Source: an uncultured Prevotella sp.
Lineage (GTDB): Bacteria; Bacteroidota; Bacteroidia; Bacteroidales; Bacteroidaceae
DNA length: 12,901 nucleotides
NCBI GenBank assembly: GCA_945637645.1
Contig: CALZDK010000034.1
Span: 1 to 12,901 of the forward strand
Direction of reading: 5' to 3'
Part shown: piece after piece, positions 7,381 to 12,901 of the stretch
How the letters are laid out: the number at the start of each line of letters is the position of its first letter
How positions within the stretch are numbered: position 1 is the stretch's first letter
Program-made: the position numbers and the translations under genes
Notes under the pieces: model-generated
Told to the model about the DNA's origin: nothing
The model's input: only the letters and a program-made list of their open reading frames with translations
Database searches by the model: none

Positions 7381-8124
7381 ATGATAGGAACGATAGTGAA
7401 CACCTGCTCGATAGTGGCAGGTACGATATTGGGCACCTTGCTCCACCGTGGGGTGAAGGAGCAGTATAAACGTGTGCTTTACGACGGGCTCGGACTTGCA
7501 AGTCTCGCCATTGGACTGAACGCCACGATAAGCAATTTGCCGAAAAGCCAGTATCCGGTACTCTTTATTGTGGCGATAGCCATTGGCGGTGTGGTGGGAA
7601 CGGCGTTGGACATCGACGGACGTTTCAGACGACTCGTGGACAGGAAATCGAAGAGTGGGGAGGCGGCGGAAGAAGCCGACGCACCGGCAACGCAGGGGGC
7701 AAAGGGCAGGGGAGGGCGCAGGCTCTCCGACGGACTTTCCACAGCCATACTCCTCTATTGTATTGGCCCGCTCTCGATGTTGGGACCGGTGATAAGTGCG
7801 CTGAAGGGCGACAACACTTTCCTGTTCACCAACGCCACGCTCGACTTCGTGTCGTCTGCCGTGTTTGCCTCCACCTATGGTTTCGGCATGGTGCTTGCCG
7901 CGCCTGTGTTGTTCTGTTGGCAGGGAATGTTCTATCTTGTGGCGCAGCTGTCGAGCGAGGCGGTGAGCGACGCTCTTATGTCGGAGCTGCTTATTGTGGG
8001 AGGACTGATGATTACGGGCAGCGGCCTGTCGCTCTTGGGACTGAAGGACTGCAAGACGCTGAACCTCCTGCCTGCCTTGGCAGTGCCAGTGGTGTGGTTT
8101 GTGGCAAGGTCGATATTTTGTTAA
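7381..8124 (+). CDS. DUF554 (YqgA-type) integral membrane protein
   Basis: A 247-residue hydrophobic protein of the DUF554 family, whose transport substrate is not established to my knowledge. Likely membrane segments lie near 2-20, 36-52, 58-76, 118-138, 155-185, 200-220 and 228-245. Family-like features are MIGTIVNTCSIVAGTILG at the start, GLGLASLAIG, the CIGPLSMLGP segment (127-136), and LDFVSSAVFASTYGFG (154-169). A hydrophilic stretch rich in Ala, Gly, Lys and Arg (about 88-116) forms a loop that looks poorly conserved. The start at 7381 gives a normal family N-terminus; the frame is open to 7306, but that region contains the promoter. The stop codon overlaps the stop of the convergent HsdR_N gene. 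Confidence 0.88.
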   Translation: MIGTIVNTCSIVAGTILGTLLHRGVKEQYKRVLYDGLGLASLAIGLNATISNLPKSQYPVLFIVAIAIGGVVGTALDIDGRFRRLVDRKSKSGEAAEEADAPATQGAKGRGGRRLSDGLSTAILLYCIGPLSMLGPVISALKGDNTFLFTNATLDFVSSAVFASTYGFGMVLAAPVLFCWQGMFYLVAQLSSEAVSDALMSELLIVGGLMITGSGLSLLGLKDCKTLNLLPALAVPVVWFVARSIFC

Positions 8125-8570
8125 AGATTTTTATATTCTGGAATATCTTCGAGAAATAAATATTTTTCATTCTCATAGTCCATTTTTACGCAGTGGTGCT
8201 CAATACCATTGCTTACGACGAGATAGTCGACGTGGAGCAGGAGGTTGTAGGTGGCAATCTGCTGGAACACCTTTTGTGTGAGTTTTATGTGCGGAGCCTT
8301 GTACTCAACGATCATACGCGGACGAAGCTCGCGGTCGTAGAGCACGCTGTCGCACCTGAGACTCTTGTCGCCGACAGAGAGTTCCACCTCGTTGGCGAGC
8401 AGTCCCTGGGGGTAAGACTTGTGTTCGACGAGAAAGTGGGTGAAATGTTGTCGCACCCACTCTTCGGGAGTGAGCGCCACATAGCGGCGGCGGAGAAAAT
8501 CGAAGATTGTGAGTCTTCCGTCTTTCCTTCCGATGCGTATCTCATACTTTGGCAAATTCAGTTCCTGCAT
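8121..8570 (-). CDS. Stand-alone HsdR N-terminal-type (PD-(D/E)XK) protein
   Basis: A 149-residue protein resembling the N-terminal nuclease domain of type I restriction enzyme HsdR, but with no helicase domain. The TPEEWVRQHF segment (34-43) is typical of this small Bacteroidota family. A complete PD-(D/E)XK site is visible: E61 or E63 in NEVEL, D74 in RCDSVLYD, E89 and K91 in VEYKAP, followed by QQIATYN (103-109). It could be an active nuclease, but no hsdM or hsdS gene is near, so restriction activity should not be assumed. Its role is unknown; repair or replication is a guess from its place beside holA. It is divergent from holA across a 140-bp gap and convergent with DUF554. The ATG at 8570 has no Shine-Dalgarno. 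Confidence 0.85.
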   Translation of the reverse strand: MQELNLPKYEIRIGRKDGRLTIFDFLRRRYVALTPEEWVRQHFTHFLVEHKSYPQGLLANEVELSVGDKSLRCDSVLYDRELRPRMIVEYKAPHIKLTQKVFQQIATYNLLLHVDYLVVSNGIEHHCVKMDYENEKYLFLEDIPEYKNL

Positions 8571-8668
8571 GTGCTATATATATAATAAGGTGTACCCAAT
8601 CCCGTTTTTTTTTGTTGTCGGGCAGACATTTGTTGTTAATAAGGGATGGCAATATCGATTTTTTTGTC

Positions 8669-8676
8669 TAAATTTG
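8669..8676 (+). promoter_or_regulatory. holA -7 promoter box
   Basis: TAAATTTG matches TAnnTTTG exactly, 34 bases upstream of the holA ATG. The -33 region is not clearly matched. The 140-bp gap must also hold the promoter of the divergent HsdR_N gene, for which I see only an AT-rich TATATATA stretch (8577-8584). Confidence 0.5.
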
Positions 8677-8710
8677 CAGCAAAATTAATAAAATAACCGC
8701 AAATAACGAA

Positions 8711-9736
8711 ATGGCAGACAACAAAAATGTAACTTTCGATGGAATAATGCGTGATTTGAGGGCTCACAAGTATGCTCCCATATATTATCTGATGGGAGAC
8801 GAGCCATACTACATAGACCAAATTGCCAACTTCATTGAGGAGAACGCACTCAAGCCAGAGGAGCGCGACTTCAACCTGACGGTGATGTATGGTTCTGACG
8901 TGAGCGCAGCACAGGTAGCCGACACTGCCCGACGCTATCCCATGATGTCTGACAGACAGGTGGTGGTGGTGAAGGAAGCACAGAACCTGAGGAACACCGA
9001 CCAGATTGCCGCCTACCTCGCAAAGCCTTTGGCATCGACGGTGCTTGTGATGTGCCATAAGAACGGCACCATCGACAAGCGGAAGAAACTCGCGGCGGCG
9101 GTGGAGAAGACGGGAGTGCTCTTCGAAAGCAAGAAAATCAGGGATCGCGACCTGTTGCCATTCATCGAGAAGTTCCTGCGCGAGAGGGGAGCGACGATAG
9201 ACATGAAATCGCAACAACTCATTGCCGACTCCATCGGTGCCGACCTCAGCCGACTGACTGGCGAGATGGAGAAATTGCTGCTCTCGCTGCCTGCCGACAA
9301 CAAACAAGTGACACCGGAAGTGGTGGAGCAACAGATAGGGGTGAGCAAGGATTTCAACTCCTTTGAGTTGCGCGACGCCATAGTGAACAGGAATGTTTTC
9401 AAGGCAAATCAGATAATAAATTATTTTGACAGCAATCCCAAAGCGGGCAGCATCTACAGTTTTCTCCCAATGCTCTTCAACTATTTCCAAAACCTTCTCA
9501 TTGCTTTCTACTGTCCGCAAAGAGCCAATCAGGAAGCTGTTGCACAGTGGCTCGAACTGCGTTCGCCGTGGGCTGCGAAAGACTATATGACGGGCATGAG
9601 AAATTTCTCGGCGACAAAAGTTATGCAGATAATTTATAAGATTAGGGAAATAGATGCCAAAAGTAAAGGCATAGAAAACCCAAATACGGCGCCTGGAGAG
9701 CTGATGAAAGAGCTAATATTTTTCATTTTCCATTGA
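8711..9736 (+). CDS. holA: DNA polymerase III subunit delta
   Basis: The delta subunit of the clamp loader, which opens the beta sliding clamp during replication. The 341-residue length fits the family. The N-terminal AAA+-like domain shows PIYYLMGDEPYYIDQIANFI (23-42), matching the usual YLLYGEEPFLIDE-type motif. The region VVVVKEAQNL (84-93) and the DLSRLTGEMEKLLL helix (about 178-191) are also typical. The C-terminal part (about 215-341) fits the helical collar domain. No Walker A is present, as expected for delta. The ATG at 8711 is preceded by an A-rich leader with no Shine-Dalgarno and has a -7 box 34 bases upstream. It is followed by a clear terminator, so it is probably a single-gene unit. 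Confidence 0.95.
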   Translation: MADNKNVTFDGIMRDLRAHKYAPIYYLMGDEPYYIDQIANFIEENALKPEERDFNLTVMYGSDVSAAQVADTARRYPMMSDRQVVVVKEAQNLRNTDQIAAYLAKPLASTVLVMCHKNGTIDKRKKLAAAVEKTGVLFESKKIRDRDLLPFIEKFLRERGATIDMKSQQLIADSIGADLSRLTGEMEKLLLSLPADNKQVTPEVVEQQIGVSKDFNSFELRDAIVNRNVFKANQIINYFDSNPKAGSIYSFLPMLFNYFQNLLIAFYCPQRANQEAVAQWLELRSPWAAKDYMTGMRNFSATKVMQIIYKIREIDAKSKGIENPNTAPGELMKELIFFIFH

Positions 9737-9772
9737 AAAAAGGGCAAAAACAAGCCTTTGGAATCCTAAAAC

Positions 9773-9799
9773 AAGTGCTCTGAAAGGGGCACTTTTTTT
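9773..9799 (+). terminator. Intrinsic terminator of holA
   Basis: A 9-bp stem, AAGTGCTCT (9773-9781) with GGGGCACTT (9786-9794), contains two G-T pairs and closes on a GAAA tetraloop. Seven T follow (9793-9799). It lies 36 bases after the holA stop. Confidence 0.85.
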
Positions 9800-10452
9800 G
9801 TGCTAACACCGATGTCTTTCAGTACTTTAACCTCAATTTTGCCCCTTCAAAACTCGCTTATTCCGAAACTTTCGGGCGGTTGTGGGGAATATCGAAATTT
9901 TGTATTTTTTCGCTCGTTTTGGAAGGCTGAAATTTGGTGTTAACAATAGTTTGCGTTTAATATTCTGAATTTACAACTACAAACTTAAACAAAACAAGCA
10001 TGCGATTTACAAAACCATATCATGTTTCAGAATTTTAAAACCTAAATTTACACAAATAAAAATACATTTCTAAATCTAAATTTCACGATTTAGATTTGCA
10101 ACTTGATATTTATTCACTGATTAATTTAGATTTGTAATTATGATGATAATGAGAATATTATGAGTTTTTGCTCTATAAAAGCAGAATGAAAAAAGGCCAA
10201 TTTAGCTTTGTCAAGCCCCAAAAAAGGTTGAAAAAATGGAACGTGCTCCTAAATATCTGATTTATAGTCAATTATTTGTTTTTAAATACATAAATGATTT
10301 TCTAAGTCGATTTAGTAATCAAAATATTGATTTGTAAATCGAAAGTTACGACATAAAATCAAAAACAATTCGTATTTACAAATTCAAAAACACAAATCAA
10401 AAGTTTAAAAATCTAAATTATTCTCCTGTTTGTTGGTTATTCCAAATTTTAT
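9800..10452 (+). other. AT-rich gap with short repeats, no convincing gene
   Basis: About 650 bases between holA and the XRE regulator hold no recognised gene. It is the most AT-rich stretch in the window, especially from about 9960 onward. It contains the four-copy ATTTAGATTT family and four copies of ATTTACAA in either orientation (9969-9976, 10005-10012, 10332-10339 as TTGTAAAT, 10374-10381). The longest short reading frame I noted is 33 codons (10236-10337). I see no tRNA or transposase remnant. Confidence 0.6.
10072..10418. repeat. ATTTAGATTT 10-mer repeat family (4 perfect copies)
   Basis: Perfect copies lie at 10088-10097 and 10124-10133 (plus) and at 10072-10081 and 10409-10418 (minus, as AAATCTAAAT). 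The first two in order form an inverted repeat with a 6-base spacer (10072-10097). The two plus copies extend to ATTTAGATTTG and are 36 bp apart. Near matches occur elsewhere in the gap, for example CGATTTAGTAATC at 10108-10120 after a related stretch near 10300. The copies may be protein-binding sites upstream of the XRE gene. Confidence 0.55.
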
Positions 10453-10468
10453 GTTTACCTTTGTAAAC
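10433..10468 (+). promoter_or_regulatory. XRE-regulator promoter with palindromic operator
   Basis: TTG (10433-10435) and TACCTTTG (10456-10463), 20 bases apart, form the best Bacteroidota-type promoter in the window. The -7 box lies inside a perfect palindrome, GTTTAC-CTTT-GTAAAC (10453-10468). A dyad over the -7 box just upstream of a helix-turn-helix gene is the usual layout for autorepression. A small hairpin GAGGA-TTT-TCCTC (10482-10494) follows in the leader. Confidence 0.65.
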
Positions 10469-10515
10469 CAATAGAAAAAACGAGGATTTTCCTCTAAATA
10501 CAAAAAAAATGCAAT

Positions 10516-10995
10516 ATGAAAGACCGGATTAGAGACCTGATGGAGTCGCTCCACAAGAGTCAGCAAGAGTTCGCCCAGATGATAGAGATGTCGCCTGCCT
10601 CGCTCAGCAGCATCTTCAACGGAAGGACCAAGCCTACCCTAAACATAGTGGAGGCGATAAAGAAAAAAATTCCCGACATCAGCATTGAGTGGCTAATGTT
10701 TGGTCAGGGAAGTATGTATCAGAACACAGAGGGGAAGCAGGCGGCAGAACAGCAGCCTACCCCAACCGACAACGAACCCGTGTTGGAATTTGATTTTGAC
10801 GATCCTGCTCCAGCTCCGAAAACAGAGAAACAGCCAGAGAAAATTGCCGCAAACGCCAATAGTGTAAAACATACACGATTGGAAACACGCCTAAGCGAGG
10901 TAAAAACTATTGACACACCTAAACGTCATGTCGTGGAGATAAGGGTCTATTACGATGACCAGACCTTTGAGACTTTTGTGCCAGCTAAACACTAA
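10516..10995 (+). CDS. XRE-family helix-turn-helix regulator
   Basis: A 159-residue DNA-binding protein. Residues 1-60 form a Cro/CI-type domain: QQEFAQMIEMSPASLSSIFNG (about 16-36) contains the two helices and turn, and ISIEWLMFGQGSMY (about 55-68) closes the domain in the way common for Bacteroidota regulators. A low-complexity linker rich in Pro, Gln, Glu and Ala (about 72-125) follows. The C-terminus ends in a compact beta-like segment, HVVEIRVYYDDQTFETFVP (about 138-156), that looks structured, but I cannot name its ligand. The target is unknown; the palindrome over its own -7 box suggests autoregulation, and pyrK-pyrD lies 122 bp downstream. The ATG at 10516 has no Shine-Dalgarno. An out-of-frame ATG at 10509 opens a seven-codon frame overlapping the start. 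Confidence 0.88.
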   Translation: MKDRIRDLMESLHKSQQEFAQMIEMSPASLSSIFNGRTKPTLNIVEAIKKKIPDISIEWLMFGQGSMYQNTEGKQAAEQQPTPTDNEPVLEFDFDDPAPAPKTEKQPEKIAANANSVKHTRLETRLSEVKTIDTPKRHVVEIRVYYDDQTFETFVPAKH

Positions 10996-11026
10996 CTGTG
11001 CAATTATGGAGCTGAAATATCAGAGC

Positions 11027-11045
11027 AGGTGTTTGTCACTTTTTT
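11027..11045 (+). terminator. Weak possible terminator after the XRE gene
   Basis: A short stem AGGTG (11027-11031) with CACTT (11037-11041), including one G-T pair and a 5-base loop, runs into six T (11040-11045). The stem is weak, so read-through into pyrK is plausible. Confidence 0.3.
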
Positions 11046-11052
11046 CCCCCGA

Positions 11053-11086
11053 TTTGTCTTTATCTCAAAAAAAATATCTACCTTTG
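11053..11086 (+). promoter_or_regulatory. pyrK-pyrD promoter
   Basis: TTTG (11053-11056) and TACCTTTG (11079-11086) match the -33 and -7 boxes, with a slightly long 22-base spacer. The nine bases TACCTTTGT are identical to the XRE promoter box, but the flanking palindrome is missing here. The start of transcription would fall about 25-30 bases before the pyrK ATG. Confidence 0.6.
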
Positions 11087-11117
11087 TGGCAGAATTGAAA
11101 CAATCGTTTTATAGACA

Positions 11118-11891
11118 ATGAAAAAATATATTCTTGACCTGAGGGTCAAATCAGTAGAGAAAGTCGGAGGACGATACTCGCTCCTCAAGCTCACCCATGA
11201 GCAACCCCTGCCGGAGATGGTGCCGGGGCAGTTTGTGGAGGTGCGTGTTGACAACTCTCCCTCTACCTTCCTGAGAAGGCCTATATCAATAAACTTTGTG
11301 GATCGTGACGCCAACGAGCTTTGGCTGCTTGTGGCTGCCATTGGTGAGGGCACAAGGCACATCACTACACTCAAGCCTGGCGACACGCTCAACTGTGTGC
11401 TGCCTCTGGGCAACGGCTTCACCATGCCTAAAAGCTCGTCGGACCGTGTGCTGCTTGTGGGCGGCGGAGTGGGCGTTGCGCCGCTGCTCTATATGGGTGC
11501 GGAGATGAAGCGCAACGGCATTGAACCTACTTTCCTGCTCGGTGCACGCAGTGCCGCCGATTTGCTCGAAATAGACTTGTTCAGGAGGTACGGGCGTGTG
11601 TGCATTACGACAGAGGACGCAAGCGAAGGCGAGAAGGGCTTCGTGACCAACCATTCCGTGCTGGGTGAGAAGTTCGACATGATTGCCACTTGCGGACCTA
11701 AACCCATGATGGTTGCCGTGGCACGCTATGCCTACAAGGCTGGAGTGGAATGTGAGGCTTCGTTGGAGAATATGATGGCTTGTGGGCTCGGAGCTTGTCT
11801 CTGTTGTGTGGAGAAAACCACGGAAGGCAATCTCTGTGTGTGCAAGGAAGGTCCAGTGTTAAATATTAAGAAATTGTTATGGCAGCTCTAA
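11118..11891 (+). CDS. pyrK: Dihydroorotate dehydrogenase B, electron-transfer subunit
   Basis: PyrK passes electrons from the FMN of PyrD to NAD+ through FAD and a [2Fe-2S] cluster, in the fourth step of pyrimidine synthesis. The 257-residue length is normal. The FAD domain shows RRPISI (53-58) after PGQFVEV (36-42). The NAD-binding part has GGGVGVAPL (115-123) and CGPKPMM (192-198). The cluster ligands are C222, C227, C230 and C242 in the ACGLGACLCC...VCKEGPV region; the spacing between the third and fourth Cys (12) is close to that of known PyrK proteins. The ATG at 11118 has no Shine-Dalgarno. Its last 13 bases overlap pyrD, so the subunits are probably made in step. Confidence 0.95.
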   Translation: MKKYILDLRVKSVEKVGGRYSLLKLTHEQPLPEMVPGQFVEVRVDNSPSTFLRRPISINFVDRDANELWLLVAAIGEGTRHITTLKPGDTLNCVLPLGNGFTMPKSSSDRVLLVGGGVGVAPLLYMGAEMKRNGIEPTFLLGARSAADLLEIDLFRRYGRVCITTEDASEGEKGFVTNHSVLGEKFDMIATCGPKPMMVAVARYAYKAGVECEASLENMMACGLGACLCCVEKTTEGNLCVCKEGPVLNIKKLLWQL

Positions 11892-12784
11892 ATGTAAAAA
11901 TAAAAGACTTGTGCCTAAAGAATCCTGTTATGACTGCTTCGGGCACTTTTGGCTATGGATTGGAATTTGCCGACTTCGTTCCGCTTGAAGAGATAGGAGG
12001 CATAATAGTAAAAGGTACGACGCTCAATCCCCGACAGGGCAACGACTATCCGCGAATGGCTGAGACGCCGCAGGGAATGTTGAACTGTGTGGGACTTCAG
12101 AACAAGGGTGTGGACTATTTCGCCAAGCACATCTATCCGCAGATTAAGGACATCGACACAAACATGATAGTAAATGTCAGCGGGTCGTCGCCGGAGGACT
12201 ATGCAGAGTGTGCGGCAAGAGTTGACGCTCTTGACCGTATTCCTGCCATAGAGCTCAACATCTCGTGCCCTAATGTGAAGGATGGAGGAATGGCTTTCGG
12301 AGTGACCTGTGCCGGTGCGGCAAGCGTTGTGAAGGCGGTAAGGCAAAGATATTCCAAGACGCTCATCGTGAAATTGTCGCCTAACGTCACCAACATAACA
12401 GAGATAGCAAAGGCAGTGGAGGCAGAGGGTGCCGACTCAGTGTCGCTCATCAACACCTTGATGGGTATGTCCATTGATATTGAGAAGCGTCGTTCAAGGC
12501 TCAGCATCGGCACTGGCGGACTTAGTGGCCCTGCCGTGAAGCCTGTTGCCGTGAGAATGGTTTGGCAGGTGGCAAAGGCTGTGAAAATTCCCGTTGTGGG
12601 ACTGGGAGGCATCATGACAGCAGAGGATGCCATCGAGTTCCTCATGGCTGGAGCAACGGCAATAGAGATTGGCACTGCCAACTTCATAGACCCTGCAGTG
12701 ACCATTAAGGTACGCGATGGCATCAGTAACTGGCTCGACTCACACGGATGCAAGTCGGTACAGGAAATAATAGGTGTAGTTTGA
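11879..12784 (+). CDS. pyrD: Dihydroorotate dehydrogenase B, catalytic subunit
   Basis: This FMN enzyme oxidises dihydroorotate to orotate in the cytoplasm. At 301 residues it has class 1 length, and the adjacent pyrK makes it class 1B (NAD-linked). Visible motifs are ASGTFGYG (20-27), K45 in IVKG, NCVGLQNKG (69-77), the catalytic-base Cys C130 in LNISCPNV, K165 in IVKLSPN, and the phosphate-binding GTGGLSGPAV (211-220), GLGGI (241-245) and IEIGTANF (262-269). A catalytic Cys rather than Ser fits class 1. The ATG at 11879 lies inside the end of pyrK. There is no terminator hairpin directly after the stop, although a T run and a repeat array follow. Confidence 0.97.
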   Translation: MAALNVKIKDLCLKNPVMTASGTFGYGLEFADFVPLEEIGGIIVKGTTLNPRQGNDYPRMAETPQGMLNCVGLQNKGVDYFAKHIYPQIKDIDTNMIVNVSGSSPEDYAECAARVDALDRIPAIELNISCPNVKDGGMAFGVTCAGAASVVKAVRQRYSKTLIVKLSPNVTNITEIAKAVEAEGADSVSLINTLMGMSIDIEKRRSRLSIGTGGLSGPAVKPVAVRMVWQVAKAVKIPVVGLGGIMTAEDAIEFLMAGATAIEIGTANFIDPAVTIKVRDGISNWLDSHGCKSVQEIIGVV

Positions 12785-12794
12785 GTTTTTTTAT

Positions 12795-12867
12795 AAGTTG
12801 ACAAGTTTACGAGTTGACAAGTTGTTACTATTTCTGCATTTTTGAGCCTGGACTATCAACTTGTCAA
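12795..12867. repeat. 8-bp-period array with inverted arm
   Basis: Four 8-bp units follow pyrD head to tail: AAGTTGAC, AAGTTTAC, GAGTTGAC and AAGTTGTT (12795-12826). An 11-bp perfect inverted arm, TTGACAAGTTG (12814-12824) with CAACTTGTCAA (12857-12867), is separated by 32 bases. Further reverse-orientation units (TTTACTAGTCAA, CTCAACTT) continue to the window end. I recall similar GTTGACAAGT-type repeats between genes in Prevotella, but could not check this. The fold may act as a 3' processing or termination structure. Confidence 0.7.
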
Positions 12868-12901
12868 ATCTTTTCTTGTTTACTAGTCAAATCCTCAACT
12901 T

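Noticed and set aside
8636..9520. 294-codon minus-strand open frame across holA
   Set aside because: It lies wholly antisense to a well-supported holA and its translation resembles no protein family; it is a shadow of the codon bias of the real gene.
10000..10038. 12-codon frame starting MRFTKPYH
   Set aside because: Too short, no promoter or ribosome-binding site, and expected by chance in this composition.
9960..10450. Replication origin (AT-rich DNA near holA)
   Set aside because: I found no perfect DnaA box (TTATNCACA); the best match, TTATTCACT near 10110, has one mismatch, and no dnaA or dnaN gene is present.
11006..11098. 30-codon frame between the XRE gene and pyrK as a pyrimidine leader peptide
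   Set aside because: It contains the likely pyrK promoter within its body and no attenuator hairpin follows, so it would not be on the main pyrK transcript.
12795..12901. CRISPR array
   Set aside because: The units are 8 bp and directly abut; there are no spacers of regular length and no cas genes.

Overview
The window looks like ordinary chromosomal DNA from a member of the Bacteroidota, most likely the Prevotella group. Several start regions carry the Bacteroidota sigma-ABfr -7 box (TAnnTTTG). Most genes lack a Shine-Dalgarno sequence and have A-rich leaders. The gene families (a MGGIFG-type PurF paralogue, a stand-alone HsdR_N protein next to holA, a class 1B pyrK-pyrD pair) also fit that group. 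By eye, coding DNA is near 50% G+C and the long gap at 9.8-10.5 kb is far more AT-rich.

Left half (about 0.1-7.2 kb), almost all on the minus strand. Read in the direction of transcription: dnaG primase, a secreted GH31 glycosidase (probably alpha-xylosidase or alpha-glucosidase), a PurF-like amidophosphoribosyltransferase with a degenerate glutaminase site, and aroB. PurF-like and aroB are tightly coupled: the aroB ribosome-binding site overlaps the purF stop codon. At the left edge a plus-strand gene fragment ends and meets aroB across a strong shared hairpin terminator.

Middle (7.2-9.8 kb): a divergent promoter region separates dnaG from a plus-strand DUF554 membrane protein. DUF554 converges on, and overlaps by 4 bp, a minus-strand HsdR_N / PD-(D/E)XK nuclease-like gene. 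That gene is divergent from holA (DNA polymerase III delta subunit), which ends in a tetraloop terminator.

Right part (9.8-12.9 kb): an AT-rich, apparently non-coding stretch of about 0.7 kb holds four perfect copies of the 10-mer ATTTAGATTT in both orientations. It leads into a small XRE-family regulator whose -7 box lies inside a perfect GTTTAC-N4-GTAAAC palindrome. Then comes pyrK-pyrD (13-bp overlap), which makes the NAD-linked class 1B dihydroorotate dehydrogenase. The window closes with an 8-bp-period repeat and an inverted arm.

The genes serve replication (dnaG, holA), aromatic amino-acid precursors (aroB), nucleotide synthesis (purF-like, pyrK, pyrD) and glycan breakdown (GH31). I see no phage, transposon, CRISPR array, tRNA or rRNA. 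The most unusual items are the nucleophile-less PurF paralogue and the repeat-rich control region in front of the XRE regulator.
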